The notes under the pieces: generated by a model | Told to the model about the DNA's origin: nothing | Seen by the model: the letters and a program-made list of their open reading frames with translations, nothing else | Databases searched by the model: none | Translations under genes and position numbers: made by a program | Shown here: in pieces, positions 43,865-55,865 of the stretch | Layout of the letters: each line of letters opens with the position of its first letter | Position numbering within the stretch: the stretch's first letter is position 1 | Source of the DNA: Cephalotus follicularis | Taxonomy: Eukaryota; Streptophyta; Magnoliopsida; Oxalidales; Cephalotaceae | Direction: 5' to 3' | Length of the DNA stretch: 64,000 nt | NCBI GenBank assembly: GCA_001972305.1 | Contig: BDDD01001390.1 | Location: forward strand, 163,182 to 227,181

Positions 43865-44035
43865 ACCGTGGACGCTTTAAGACAAAGCGTTGACGTCCAT
43901 GCGTTAAGCATCGACGAAAGTGTCGACACTTAACGCAGTTTATCCGCGCTTTACTACGAAATCGTCGACGCTCACCGCCTAAGCGTCAACGCTTTAGAGC
44001 GTAAGCGTCGACACTTTTCTCAAAAGCGTTGACGC
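43865..44035. repeat. GCGTCGACGC-type array (class 2) in copia leader
   Basis: Units have central positions at 43867, 43891, 43912, 43924, about 43945 (degenerate), 43966, 43987, 44009 and 44030. From 43924 the steps are 21, 21, 21, 22 and 21 bp. The array lies between the primer-binding site and gag of a copia element. Confidence 0.85.
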
Positions 44036-44187
44036 TTATGCGTCTTCATGCGTTTGTTCGATAGTGGTATCGCATAGCTGTCAAAAAGTTTGCAACGCAT
44101 CACATGCTTCATCTCACGAATTTAACCCAAACAATTCAAACATATCATCAACAACATGTTTCTAACTATATATATGCATCAAATCCT

Positions 44188-44198
44188 CTCTGATACCA
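44188..44198 (-). other. Primer-binding site of copia-B (tRNA-Met type)
   Basis: On the minus strand TGGTATCAGAG lies three bases inside the 5' LTR boundary. Confidence 0.9.
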
Positions 44199-44201
44199 AT
44201 T

Positions 44202-45241
44202 TGTTGGAAACTTATGGCGATTTAAACAATAAAATGTCTAGATACATAAAACCCTAATATATATATTGTGTTATCATCTCATGAATATCTAGCTATATGA
44301 TTCATACACAGGATCTTTTGAGCATACATATACAGTTATATATATTAATAAGGAGGACCATGTGGAATTACTCACATCAATGGAGTGGCTCCTTCCTTCT
44401 TCCTTTGAGTCTTCTTGCTTCCAAAAGTCGGGTTTGCTCTATATATAGTTGCTGCTAGACAATCATATTAGAACACAAACTCTTTCGCTTCTAGGAGAAG
44501 TCTCATATTCCTTCTAGGAGAAGTCTCCTAATCCTTCTAGGAGAAGTCTTCTTTTCCTTCTAGAATTCTAATTTATCTTAATCTCATCAAGGATAATTAA
44601 TCTCATTAATTATAATTTAGAAAATTATTATCCTAATTTTTCTCTCACAACTGTGTTGAAAATATTAGCCCGTATTGTGTGTGACCCTATGGGTTCACTA
44701 TTATGCTGGCCGTAAGACTAAATCATGACACTCACAATTATCAGATTAAATATTTATTATCACATAAAAAATATTCTCTTGGACATTTTGAATTAAAACT
44801 CCTTTAATTCTTTTCTTCCAAAATTAAATTATCAATTTAATCTCGGGCATCCCACTGGTCGACATCAACATATTACAATGCATAACGACCCCCAGGTAAT
44901 ATGAATAATTTGCGAACCACTATTTGCATGTACATGCACGTATAGTCCCTCTATTGACAATGCTCTAATTAAATCTAGGGTACGGATTATGTCATATCCC
45001 AATAATTTAATCTTTAGCCTCGTGACTATCTTTCATTAGCCTAAATAATATTAGAGGTGCCCCTCTAATATTCAACCAATGATATCACACTTTTGATATC
45101 GTGGCTAGCCTGGCCAGGTGCTTAATCGCTAACGAAAATCATCCTAAGCATAATCCTCTTTTACTAGAAGCAATAGATTCATTGTTGCCAGTTCACATGC
45201 CTCCATACATAAGCATACCATGTCCAACTAATATCTGTATA
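44202..45241 (-). mobile_element. Copia-B 5' LTR (truncated)
   Basis: It aligns with 37409-38832 from TGTTGGAAAC to the gtccaactaat block near 45221, then stops where a family-A LTR begins at 45242. About 0.6 kb of the outer end is therefore missing. Three cttctaggagaagtct units lie near 44489-44551. Confidence 0.85.
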
Positions 45242-46604
45242 TGTTAGATTAAGGGAGTCCCTACATGCCACGTGGTGTAGTGCTTGTAGTTATACACTCT
45301 TGATTTATACAGTTATATATTCCATTTATGTTCTATGTGCAAATTTATTTATATTGGCATGATTATATGGCTCATCCCAACCAACCAAAAGGAACAGAAT
45401 AATTAATTTTAATTAACTATATGCCATATACAGTCCTGTCTCATCAAAGGGCTGGATCTCTTGCCATGGTGACCATGAGAATGAGATCCTTATTCACCAT
45501 GACTAAACTGTTCCAAGTCATACGTTCACTTTCTGTGGGCCATTTTTTAACCGTCATAAGGACTTGCCACATTATGCTTGCTCCCAGGGAGGGAGAATGG
45601 ATCTTCTCATGGACCATTCGGTATTATCCTAAATCTAATGTGGGGTGCGTGCACAGATGCATGATACTGAACTGAACCACCAATAGGATCCCTATTTGGA
45701 TAATCAATACCAATGTCAATAGGAATTCCTATGGTCTTGATAGTGTTTAGTCTATGGTGACTAGTAGGTTCACGTCTGCGTTGTCTCCTTTGACCTGAGC
45801 GGCTAGCATGCATTGTGTGGTGATTGCTGGACTTTGATTTCCACCTTCCCCCAGACTAGCCACATGCTTGAAAAGGGTTCTCTTTGGGTTTTGTGTAAGC
45901 TACATTAAGATTTATAAGCGATTGCACAACAAGGGATTGTCACACATGGGCTGAGGATGACCATCTCCATTTATCTATGTTTGTCACAGACGTAAAATCC
46001 TATACAGGTTATAGACGGACCGGAGACGGGGTAGTTTCCATAGAGGTCTGTCATAGTCTCAGTGCGATCATAGATATTTAGTATCATGGATAAATCTAGG
46101 GGTGACATTCATCCAAATCCTAGACCATTGATCGAAGCTAAGTATGACGAGGGAAACATGACACATATGCCAATGCCTGGATAAAGCGACTGGCAATTCA
46201 GCCCCTGATTTATATACGTGTTAATACACGGATCCGGGGGGTGACTGGAGATCACACCGGGGCTATTTTAATAGTCGGTGAGTATTAGAATAGTCGTACA
46301 AGACAAACGGGATGATCTGGGAATTTATCATCATACTGGAGATCGACAGGCTTTCGGGTCTTGCCTAACTTTGAACTGGTTGACGTGTAGAGAAACATGT
46401 CATTTAGTAAAAGGTTGACATCAAGGAGATGTTACATGAAGTGCTTTGGAACTTATTGTAATGAGAGAGCTTTGGGCTAGGGATTTAATCCCATGTCTTG
46501 GCCGAATTTTGGGCCAAAGAGTGGACCAATTTTGGCTTGTCATTTGGGCTTGATATTGTTAAATGTTGGGAGGCCCAAATGATACCCAAATAGTTGCCCA
46601 CACA
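45242..46604 (+). mobile_element. Copia long LTR, family A copy 4 (3' truncated)
   Basis: It starts TGTTAGATTAAGGGAGTCCC exactly where the copia-B LTR breaks. It includes gagaatgagatccttattc (45478), gttccaagtcatacgttcac (45512), the ctgagcggctagc block (45796) and the ctttcgggtcttgcc block (46352). It is cut at 46604 by an LTR that opens TGTAACACCCC. Confidence 0.75.
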
Positions 46605-47256
46605 TGTAACACCCCGTGTTATATTTTGGAGTATAGTTAATCAAAGATTTCATTTATATCATGGACTAAGATATTAAGTCGTTTGTGTATTGAAAAACAG
46701 TGGATAAAAGGCCCAAGTTTAATTCATTTGATATGGGCGAATTTTTCATGTCTTTAGGGCCCAAATTATGTAAGTTTCCTTGTAATTAAAGGCCCAAGCT
46801 TTATACTATACATGTCCTAACACGCGACGTTCCCAACCAACACCCCGGGGAAACGGTCATGCCAGGAGGAAGGATCTACCACCCAGACCCTCAACCTCAA
46901 ACACCAAAACTCTAACTCAAAACCCTAACCTTCTAAACTATGAGATCAGACGTGGAAACACATCGTAGAGGACAGCTGTTCAAGCTTCCCAAACGACCAC
47001 GCACTCTAAGACGTTAAACATCAACGCTTGAGCACAGGAAACTAAGGTTAGAGCAAACACCTTACGAAGGACAACTACCCGAGGTGCCCAAAACACCCAA
47101 AGTACACTAAGGGGATGGGACCACACTATGCCCGAACACTCAAGAGGTTGGCATAGGGTCAGACATCAAAACATCTCGAGGAAGTTTGTTGGTCAGGGGT
47201 CAGGAGTCGGGCAAAACTAAGGAAAGGTCAACTATCTCATAACGTCTGCGATCCAT

Positions 47257-47303
47257 GTCTGAGGACACCTTACGTCCGAGGACACCTTATGTCCGGGGAC
47301 AAG
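47257..47303. repeat. 17-bp tandem repeat, about 2.8 copies
   Basis: Units gtctgaggacaccttac, gtccgaggacaccttat and gtccggggacaag follow one another directly. Confidence 0.85.
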
Positions 47304-48264
47304 ATTCTCAAAAACTACACTACCTTCACCTAGGGACTTGGTTTGCTAAAGGGGCCGAGGAGATCTAGCCTATGCCGAGGAGGGCCTACGGGGTCCTCTG
47401 GAATCTCCTCTAACATAGCACCACGGGATTACCACTACAGGGAACATAACAACATAAAACATCCCAAGGCATAAACATCAAAATGCCGAGAAACCCCAAG
47501 CAGACGAAAAGATATAAAAACCATAGGTGAAAATACATTAAAGGTTATCATGTTTACAAGGCTCAAGGATTCCCAAGAATATCAAGAGGAATCTATACAA
47601 AAACCCCCAAAATGCCCCAAAATGCATGAAGGTCGGACATTGCCGAGGAGCCATCCTAAGGTGCTTGCGCCAACGTCCACCTCTTCCAAAACACGCTTCA
47701 CTTGGTGGATCTCAAGAACTCTAAACCTCTTCTTCTTCTGCACAAAAACTGAGAGGGGATTAGTCCAACTGACTAATGAGTGAGAGTAAGGAAACTTCCC
47801 AAGCATACCAAGACCACGGGTGCCAGACGAACATCTCGTGCCCTACCCCAACTAGGCCAAGGACAGAACATATAACGTTGCTCAATAAGCAATTAAAGAG
47901 GTGAATATGCATAGATCAAGGATATAAAATAACAAGGAGAAATAACGTCAGAGTAATACTCAATGACTAATCTCAATGAAAGAAGTACAACAGCAATGAC
48001 ACATAATATGCCGAGGAGCCATATATTGGAGTATCAACAATGATTAAGACTCTGAGGATCATAGATTATCAGAGGACTACTGGTACTATGTCAAGCACAT
48101 GCACACATGCCACATATTAATACACACATCATACTCACACATTCCTCTGCGGGAACCACCTCGGCAAACACAAGTAACAGCTCCGCTGGAACCACATCAG
48201 CGAGGTCATGGGCTACAGGGCTATACACATCCCTCATATACGCATATAGATACCCACTTCCAGA

Positions 48265-48480
48265 GCACCATATGAACATTGATGGAAGGGCTATGCAATC
48301 ACTCCTTCATCGACAATCACACGTTGGGTGTACCAAACTACATGAACTTCAATCGAGGGGCTACACCAGCCCTCCCTCGTCGGCAATCACCCAATTCAAA
48401 GTACTATATCACATGAACATCGATTAATGGGGCCCTCCTCGTTGGCAATCACGTAATGCATCATCAACCAAGGGGCCCAC
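48265..48480. repeat. Degenerate tandem repeat of about 70-80 bp, three units
   Basis: Each unit has catgaacat/cttc, a ggggct-like word and a cctcgtcggcaatcac-like word (48290-48323, 48358-48391 and 48422-48452). Confidence 0.65.
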
Positions 48481-48689
48481 GTATCACCGCTCCACTCCAC
48501 CCTTGTTGAAATGGCAGAGGAGAACCCAGAGGTGAGCTAATGTAGCGCCCGGGATTTTCATGAATGAAATATTTTATTTCCTAATGTAACCTATGCTTTG
48601 AATTAATGAGAATCATGACTTTTCCCACCTTATGATGTTAAAGCTTGGACGAAAAGATAAAGAAATTGTGACAAGTGTCGAAACAGGGC

Positions 48690-48815
48690 GGGCAACCGAC
48701 TGTCTGGAAGGACAATCGATTGGACCCCCTTAAGTGGAACCAGCCGACTGCTGGGAGAACAGCCGCCTGGAACTGTCGGTAGAGACAGTCGACTGTCAAG
48801 GTGAGATAGTCAACT
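48690..48815. repeat. Class-1 GTCGAC array, irregular
   Basis: Units have central C at 48697, 48717, 48745, 48764, 48777, 48790 and 48811. Steps are 20, 28, 19, 13, 13 and 21 bp. Several units read cagccgactg instead of cagtcgactg. Confidence 0.75.
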
Positions 48816-48889
48816 GCTATGCGGTCAGACAGCATAACGTGTGCGCCAGACCTGTCATGGCAGAGGGGGAAGTGATTGATGGTTATGTC

Positions 48890-48892
<3 letters not shown>

Positions 48893-48928
<36 letters not shown>
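48893..48928. repeat. (GA)n microsatellite
   Basis: About 18 ga dinucleotides run in tandem inside the truncated LTR. Reading frames of repeated Arg-Glu come from this. Confidence 0.92.
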
Positions 48929-48931
<3 letters not shown>

Positions 48932-49240
48932 AGGGTGAAACCAGTTTTTCCCATAAAGCACACTCTCTTCCCCTCTCTAATCAAAATTTTCAAAGAGACA
49001 AAAGAAACAGAGAGTTGCGAGGAAGAGAGAGAGAGGTGAAACCAAATGTTCCATACTTGAGCTGGGGACTTGGAGGCTCGAACCAGTGGGAGAACCAAGC
49101 TTGGTGGAGTTGTTGGACAGACCTGGGAGCTCTGAACGCCGCGGATCCGAGACTTAAAGAGGTGGATTGCAATTCCTAATTTAGAATTCGAGGTAGGGGA
49201 TTTTATAATTGTGAATTAAGTTCCGTTATAGTGGACGTTC

Positions 49241-51540
49241 ATATATGAATACACATATAACGCCCTGTCGACAAAAGGTTGGATCTCATGCCTAGAGAGG
49301 CTATGAGAATGAGATCCTTACTTCCTTCTGACAAAATGTTCCAAGTCATAGGTTCACTCTCCTGGAGAAATTGATGAACCGAAAAGACTTGTCATGTTAT
49401 GCTTGCTCCCGATGTTGGGGAGGATGGATCATCTTATTGCAATTTGGGTTTACCCTAAAGCTGATGCGAGGTGCATGCACGGAGGCATGACACTGAACGG
49501 ATCCACCATAGGATGCCTATTTTGAATGCTCGTACCTTTGTCAATAGGATTCCTATAGTCTCAGTAGTGTATAGTCGAAGGCGACTAGTAGATCATACGT
49601 GATTTATGTTGTATCCTTAGACCTTAGCGGTTGGCATGCATTGTGTAGTAACTGCGTGGCTTTGGTTTCTGCCTTCCCCAGCACTAGCCATGTGCTGGCA
49701 AAAAGGTTGTCTCTGGGCCTTCTGGGAGCTGCATTGAGATGTATGTGCGAGTGCGTGATGTGGGATCGTCACACCCGTACTGAGGGGTGACTAGCTTTAT
49801 AGCATTTATGTCCGTTGAGACTTAAATCCTGGCCAGGTGAAGGCAGACTAGAATAAGAGGTTCCTGGGATGTTTTTCGATAGTCTCAGCGCGTTCATAAA
49901 TATTATTGCTATCGCGGTATTACCTGGGGTGACATTAATCCAAACCCTAGTCCATGATCAGAGCCAAGGATGACGAGGGATACATGACACATACACCGAT
50001 GACTGTGAGGAGAGTACAGGTTATCCGACTAATGTATGATAGACGTGGTACTATTTTCCATGGATCTGGGGGTGATTGGAGATCACACCGGGGCCATCAA
50101 GATAGTCTAATGGCTATTGGGGTGGTCGTACCAGAACCATGGGATGTTCTGGGAAATATATCATTGTACCGAAATCTAACCTGGCTTTCGGGTCCTGCCT
50201 GGTTTTTGGAATCAGTTGATATGTGAAGAGACACATATCATTTAGTGAGAGGATGGCATCTAGAGAGATGTTACTTGGCCTAGGAATATTTATTTTGCTA
50301 GACTTTATCATTTCTAATCATGTAAATTCGAGCTGCACCATAAATAGCATGTTCCGGGCTAAGGGGTAATTTTGTCATTTATGAATTATTGCGTAATTCA
50401 TGGAGAGAGAGACCATTTGGGCCTAACCATAGCCTAGGGTGGCATGTTGATGGGCCTGCGCAAATTGGTGCCAAAATGATAGTTAATATGTGACTAGAAA
50501 GTTACATGTTAATTGGATGATAACTAGTTAGTTTGTTGACTAGTTATATGCCAACTTCTAATTAGCACATGGTTTAATTAACTTGGGATTAAATCATCCA
50601 CATGGCCGGCCATGTGGAGGAAGAAAGAAGATAAATGTGTGTGCATGTTCCTAGCTTCCTATTGGTTAAAAGGAAAGTTATAATGAGATAGTTATATGTT
50701 ACTTGGGGACCAAGGCATTACATGTGATAATAAGATAATTAACTTTGTCTTATTCTTCAAGTTGGTTTTCTCTATTTCTTCTTCCCCCTTTTGGCCGAAT
50801 CTCTCTCTCTTCTTTCTCATCTCCATTGTTACCTTTCTTTAAGCTTCAATTCATGGAGATTTACAATTCTATAGCTCAAAGAGAAAAAAGCAAAATTACT
50901 TACCTCTTCACCATCTATAAATCATATTAGGTGGAGATTGTCAAATAATCTTTTCCTAGTATGAACTAGTTTTAGGAACTTTAAGGCAGCCACTTTGCCT
51001 TCATTAAAGCTTCAAGACACCACTAAGGAAGGAGATTTTGTGAAGGAATAAAGCTTGGAAACCATCTTGAAGGACACACCAAATTTGGAGTGAAGGAGTT
51101 AAAGACTTTTTGTATGTAATTCTTACTTCTCCTTTATTCTACTTACATTGTGGTGTGTGCGTTGGACGCAATGGCTTTGCCAAGCCATTTTCCTGGATTT
51201 CCAGGTTTTATATATGTGATTTAAATGTATGTTAAATGAGTTTTAAAACCATTAGGGTATGGTTTTAAGGTTTGGATACTATGGTGAACCAATTAAGGTT
51301 TATATGCACTTTGATTGATTTTGGAATGTGACAATTCCTTAGGGTTAGAGTACCCTATCCAAATCCGAATCTTGCATGTTTAGAAACCTGCCAAGGCTTC
51401 ATTTAAATGTCCAATTAGAGATCCTAGGATGAAATTGGGGCATTTACAGGCATTGGTTAAGGGTGATTCCTTCACCGGAACATAAATTTTAAAATTGAGC
51501 ACCCGTAACCCTAATGTCCTGAATGTTTTTCTTCCGCTGC
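49241..51540 (+). mobile_element. Copia long LTR, family A copy 5 (5' truncated)
   Basis: The first 180 or so bases of the family are missing. It enters at the gaatacacatataacgccct block, then follows gagaatgagatccttactt (49303), gttccaagtcataggttcac (49339), the cttagcggttggc block and ctttcgggtcctgcc (50185). It continues further than the other copies, through a pyrimidine-rich part near 50770 and to about 51540. It is the best guide to the 3' half of this LTR. No coding domain lies in these 2.3 kb. Confidence 0.7.
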
Positions 51541-52601
51541 TTTCCCAATTTCCAATAATCTCGTGTCCGAGCGGTCAATCAGGGTCTGACCAAAGAAGTA
51601 GAAGATCCATCGGCTGCCCTCGCACAACATTTTTCCACAGACCAATGAAATGAGCAGATTCAGGTATGAAACCCAGGCACAGTCACACCCAACAGCCCAT
51701 CATGGACAATGAAACTGCTGAATGGAATTCGGATCGAACACCCACTCCTCTGCCAGCCAATATGAGTCTCATATATTCGAGCATACCAGTCACCAGTATC
51801 CGAGAACCACATGATATCAGGAAGCATTAACTACTACACAAACAAGGGAAACACATCAACCGAGATAATAAGCATTTATGTTCTAAAAACAGTATTATCA
51901 TGCAACAACCAACAAGAAAATAGGAAAAAGAATTCTGGTTAAAGGTAATATCATGGTAAAAGGCATATTAAAAATCAAGACTCTCAGTATCAATTGATAG
52001 CAAGGAAGATCCCACTGACAGTATTGTTAGACCTCTGACTAGCTTCCTTACTGTGCGGACTCCGTGCCTGGATCTTCTGCTACAAGATCAACACACAGCA
52101 ACAACTTAGCTACATCCATATGTACAACTCCAAGGAACATGCATGAACACTTGCATGCATAATAACCACAACAAAGCCTTTCCTCGGCCTCACAAACCGT
52201 TACTCTGCCATCGAAATGTCACAGCGCTAACTACCGAGGAGAACAGTCACCTTGCTAACACGTAAGCGGCGAGAACATCCAAACCTCAGACAACGAACAA
52301 CGCTTCAGGGAGAACAAGGAGAACGAGGGAAAGAAGACTCACCAGCAAAAACACTTCCTCCAATGTGAACTGACAGGAATGAGCAACCTCACCTGCCACA
52401 GCCGAAGTGTCAACTGCCAAACTTCCTCAACACACTTCACATGTCCCAAGGCCATTTATCAACAAAATATATCCTTTACTCATAACTTATCACATTGGGC
52501 CTTACTCAACAGAAGCCTAAACCGAACTAACCCAAGGAAAAAGAAAAAATTTCCCCAAGGCCCAAATGCTAATTTGTCCAAAATTAACACGGGTCGTTAC
52601 A
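51541..52601 (-). mobile_element. Gypsy-2 3' LTR
   Basis: On the minus strand it opens TGTAACGACCCGTGTTAATT right after the polypurine tract. The other end is taken where family-A similarity ends (about 51540) and is uncertain. The matching 5' LTR is absent because gypsy-3 truncates the element. Confidence 0.65.
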
Positions 52602-52616
52602 TCCTTTCCCCCTTAA
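52602..52616 (-). other. Polypurine tract of gypsy-2
   Basis: On the minus strand ttaagggggaaagga directly precedes the LTR, following a tttcgaggacaaaatttcc block. Confidence 0.8.
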
Positions 52617-53705
52617 GGAAATTTTGTCCTCGAAATTTGAGCTCTAATTCGAGGAAAAGGTTTGGATAACGCTCCTTCATCTGGTCCTCGGACTCCCACG
52701 TAGCTTCCTTGGCTGCATGGTTCCTCCACAAAACCTTTACCAAAGGAATGGTTTTATTCCGCAGGTCTTTCTCTCGTCGGTCCAAAATCTGTACTAGAGC
52801 TTCCTCATAAGCCAACACTGGCAAATCCTCCTTGGAAAACACGATTCGCTCGTCTAAGACATGAGAAGGCTCAGCAATGTACTTCCTCAGCACAGACACA
52901 TGGAAAACGTCATGAACTCTAGCCAACTCTGGAGGTAACGCCAGACGATAAGCAACTGGCCCGATCCTCTTCAAGATCTCAAAGGGACCGATGTATCTTG
53001 GGCTAAGCTTCCCTCGCTTGCCAAAATGAACGATTCCTGTATAAAGTGACACGCGAAGGAAGTCCTTGACACCTTCTGAGAACTCCAAATCCTTGCGGCA
53101 TTTGTTGGCATAGCTCTTTTGCCTGCTCTGAGCCACACGCAGATGATCTTGGATAATCTTCACCTTCTCGGTTGCATCTTGGACTAAATCCAGTCCTAAC
53201 AACCTCTGCTCTCCCACTTCATTCCAACACAAAGGCGTTCTCCAGTGTCTGCCATACAAGGCTTCGTAAGGAGCCCTTCCAATGCTCGCTTGATAGCTAT
53301 TGTTGTAGGCGCACTCGATCAAAGTCAGGTGGTCATCCCAACTACCCTTGAAATCCATAACACAGGCTCTCAACATGTCCCAAGAATCTTAATAGCACGC
53401 TCAAACTACCCATCGGTCTAAGGATGATACATCGTACTAAGTCTCAACTTCGTACCCAACGCTCTCTGCAATCTCCGCCAAAATCTCGAAGTGAACCTAG
53501 GATCTCTGTCTGAAACAATGCTGCTGGGAATCCCATGTATCTTGATTATGTAGTCCACATACATTCGAGCTAACATGTCCAAACCGAAGTCCTTCCTTAT
53601 CGGTAATAAGTGACCTGACTTGGTCAGATGATCCACTATCACCCATATAGCATCACGCTTCCTCCTTGTCAAAGGAAAACCCGTGACAAAGTCCATCGAG
53701 ATGTT
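52617..53705 (-). pseudogene. pol: Gypsy-2 integrase with chromodomain-like tail
   Basis: Minus-strand motifs are [13 protein letters not shown] (first Asp), [12 protein letters not shown] (second Asp), [12 protein letters not shown] (third residue, Glu, kept), [57 protein letters not shown] and a tail with [16 protein letters not shown]. Premature stops occur as TAG where CAG is expected (about 53405 and 53415) and as TAG for TGG near 53707. The family differs from gypsy-1/3 in its linker and tail. Confidence 0.9.
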
Positions 53706-54239
53706 ATCCTATTTCCACTCTGGGATAGGAAGTTGTTGGAGAAGACCTGAAGGATTCTGTCGTTCAGCTTTCACTTGTTGGTACGTAAAACACCTTGCCA
53801 CAAACCTAGCAATCTCACGCTTCATGCCACACCACCAAAAAGATTTCCTTAGGTCACGATACATCTTGGTACTTTCAGGATGCATTGGCCAAGGAGAACG
53901 ATGTGCTTCTTCCAAAATTTCTGTCTTAATCGTCTTATCATGTGGTACACATATCCTCTGCCCAAACATCAGAGCACCATCATCTCTGATGTGGAAGTCA
54001 GTCTGAGATCCTTCTCTGACTTGTTTCATAAACTTAGCCAACCTCCAGTCCTTCTCTTGCGCTCCTCGGATCTGCTCTAAGCAAACAGACCTCACTCGCA
54101 GAGAAGCCAACATTGCTCCACTGTCCTCTGCTGACAGCTCTACACCCAAGGATCTTAACTGTTCCAACATCGGTAAGTAAACCAACTGAACATGAGCCAA
54201 AGAAATAGAAGATTTCCTGCTCAAATCATCAGCAACCAT
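53706..54239 (-). pseudogene. pol: Gypsy-2 RNase H-integrase linker and zinc-binding region
   Basis: Translation gives [70 protein letters not shown] and FWWCGMKREIARFVARC. This is the end of the RNase H region and the HHCC domain, whose first Cys of the last pair reads TYQQ rather than TCQQ. A frameshift near 54235 separates it from RNase H. Confidence 0.85.
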
Positions 54240-55305
54240 GTTGCCTTACCCGGATGATACTCAATGGTACAATCATAGTCCTTGATGAGCTCGATCCATC
54301 TCCTCTGCCTCATGTTCAAATGCGATTGGGAAGACAAATACCTTAAGCTCTGGTGGTCAGTAAAGATCCGGTAGACCTCGCCACAAAGATAATGACACCA
54401 TATCTTCAAAGCAAACACCACCGCACCTAACTCCAAATCATGGGTAGGGTAATTGAGCTCCTGAATCTTCAACTTTTGAGACGCATAGGCAATAACCTTC
54501 CCTTCTTGCATCAACACACAACCAAGGCCTTGATGAGAAGCATCACTGTACAAAACAAAACCAACATTCGGAGAAGGAAGGGTCAACACAGGAGCTGACG
54601 TTAACTTATCCTTCAACACTTGGAAGCCCTTCTCACAGTCCTCTGACCATGCGAACTTCACATCCTTCCTCGTCAACCTTGACAGAGGTGCCGCAATCAC
54701 CGAGAATGCTTCAAAGAATGTTCGATAATAGCCAGCAAGTCTGAGAAAACTGCGTACTTTAGGCACGTTCTTGGGTCGCTCCCAAGCTAACACTGCTTCA
54801 ATCTTCCTCAGGTCAACCTGAACACCTTGGCCCGAGGTCACATGGCCTAAGAACACAACCTTGTCCAACCAAAACTCGCACTTACTGAGATTCGCATACA
54901 ACTCATGGCTCCTCAAGGTCTGCAAAACAATTCTCAGATGCTTGTCGTGCTCAGCCAAACTCTGAAAGTAGACCATCACATCGTCTATGAACACCACCAC
55001 AAAAGAGTCAAGAAAAGGTTGAAAAACTCGATTCATCAAATCTATGAAAGCAGTCGGTGCATTGGTCATCCCAAACGGCATAACCGAGAACTCATAGAGA
55101 CCATATCGAGATCTGAAAACCGTCTTTGGAATGTCCTCTTCCCTTACCTTCAACTGGTGATATCCCGATCGAAGGTCTATCTCAGAAAATACACATGCAC
55201 CACGCAACTGGTCAAACAAGTCATCGATCCTCGACAATAGGTACTTTTTACGCACAGTGAACTTGTTGAGCTGCCTATAATCGATACATAGACGCATTGT
55301 CCCAT
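54221..55305 (-). pseudogene. pol: Gypsy-2 reverse transcriptase and RNase H
   Basis: A 358-residue open stretch on the minus strand carries [47 protein letters not shown], the catalytic [30 protein letters not shown], then RNase H with [34 protein letters not shown] and [12 protein letters not shown]. All catalytic motifs are readable. A stop just upstream (near 55306) and the frameshift downstream end the frame. It belongs to the chromovirus group of Ty3/gypsy, probably Tekay-like. Confidence 0.92.
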
Positions 55306-55620
55306 ACTACTTCTTCAAGAACAAGACTGGAGCACCCCACAGAGAACTACTAGGTCGGATAAATCCTTTATCCATCAAATCTTGCAACTGCACCTTCAAC
55401 TCCTTTAACTCAACTAGCGTCATGCGGTAAGGAGCAAGGGATATAGGAGCTGTACCAGGGATCAACTCTATCACAAAGTCTATCTCTCTGTCAGGCGGAG
55501 GACCTTGCAACTCATCGGGGAAGACATCATGGAACTCACAAACCACTGGTATGTTCTTCACCTTAGGCTCAGACAACCGAGTGTCTACAACATGAGCCAA
55601 GAATCCTTGTCCTCCTTCCC
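55306..55620 (-). pseudogene. pol: Gypsy-2 protease-RT linker and RT start
   Basis: The segment reads VVCEFHDVFPDELQGPPPDR, IELIPGTAPISLAPYRMT, KGFIRPSSSLWGAPVLF. It joins the upstream end of reverse transcriptase. Protease proper and gag are missing because the element is cut before 55680 by gypsy-3. Confidence 0.88.
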
Positions 55621-55865
55621 CTAATAAATCAAATATTCAAGGATTTTTAATGATGGAATTGAAACAATAACAATCTAGGTGTAACGCCCGAGATTTTCAT
55701 GTATTATAATTTCACAATGTAATTATACCTTTGAATTGTGGAATTAATAAAGGATGGATTTTCCGAATTTGGTGATGTTTTCCCATCCCTATTATGTTGA
55801 ATTGTTGTGTTAAATGCTAAAAGAATGTTAAAAGGCTAAAACGACGATGTTCTGGGGGGAAACAC

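Larger units (their letters stand above)
42646..44187 (-). other. Copia-B 5' untranslated leader
   Basis: About 1.5 kb lies between the primer-binding site and gag without coding sense. It contains four dispersed copies of a 20-base word (42822-43130), a (TTA)n stretch at 43248-43264, the segment inverted at 1-398, and a class-2 array at 43865-44035. A long structured leader is usual for packaging and translation control, but its role here is not shown. Confidence 0.75.
46605..48540 (+). mobile_element. Gypsy-type LTR, TGTAACACCCC start (partial)
   Basis: The opening TGTAACACCCCGTGTTA resembles the minus-strand LTR opening of gypsy-2 (TGTAACGACCCGTGTTAATT at 52601). The body has many gccgagga words, a three-unit 17-bp tandem repeat at 47257-47303 and a three-unit degenerate repeat at 48265-48480. 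It stops at 48540 where another LTR begins. No primer-binding site or coding region was seen. Confidence 0.55.
48541..49240 (+). mobile_element. Chromovirus LTR 5' part (truncated)
   Basis: It starts TGTAGCGCCCGGGATTTTCATG, close to the gypsy-3 LTR start. It carries a class-1 array (48690-48815), a (GA)n run and the gaggtaggggattttat block that matches 21368 and 56627. It is cut near 49240 by a family-A LTR. Confidence 0.7.

Noticed and set aside
45421-45675. Frames in family-A LTRs that might encode a small protein
   Set aside because: Frames at equivalent places in the other copies (7534-7770, 49599-49790) are in different phases and broken, so there is no sign of protein-level conservation.
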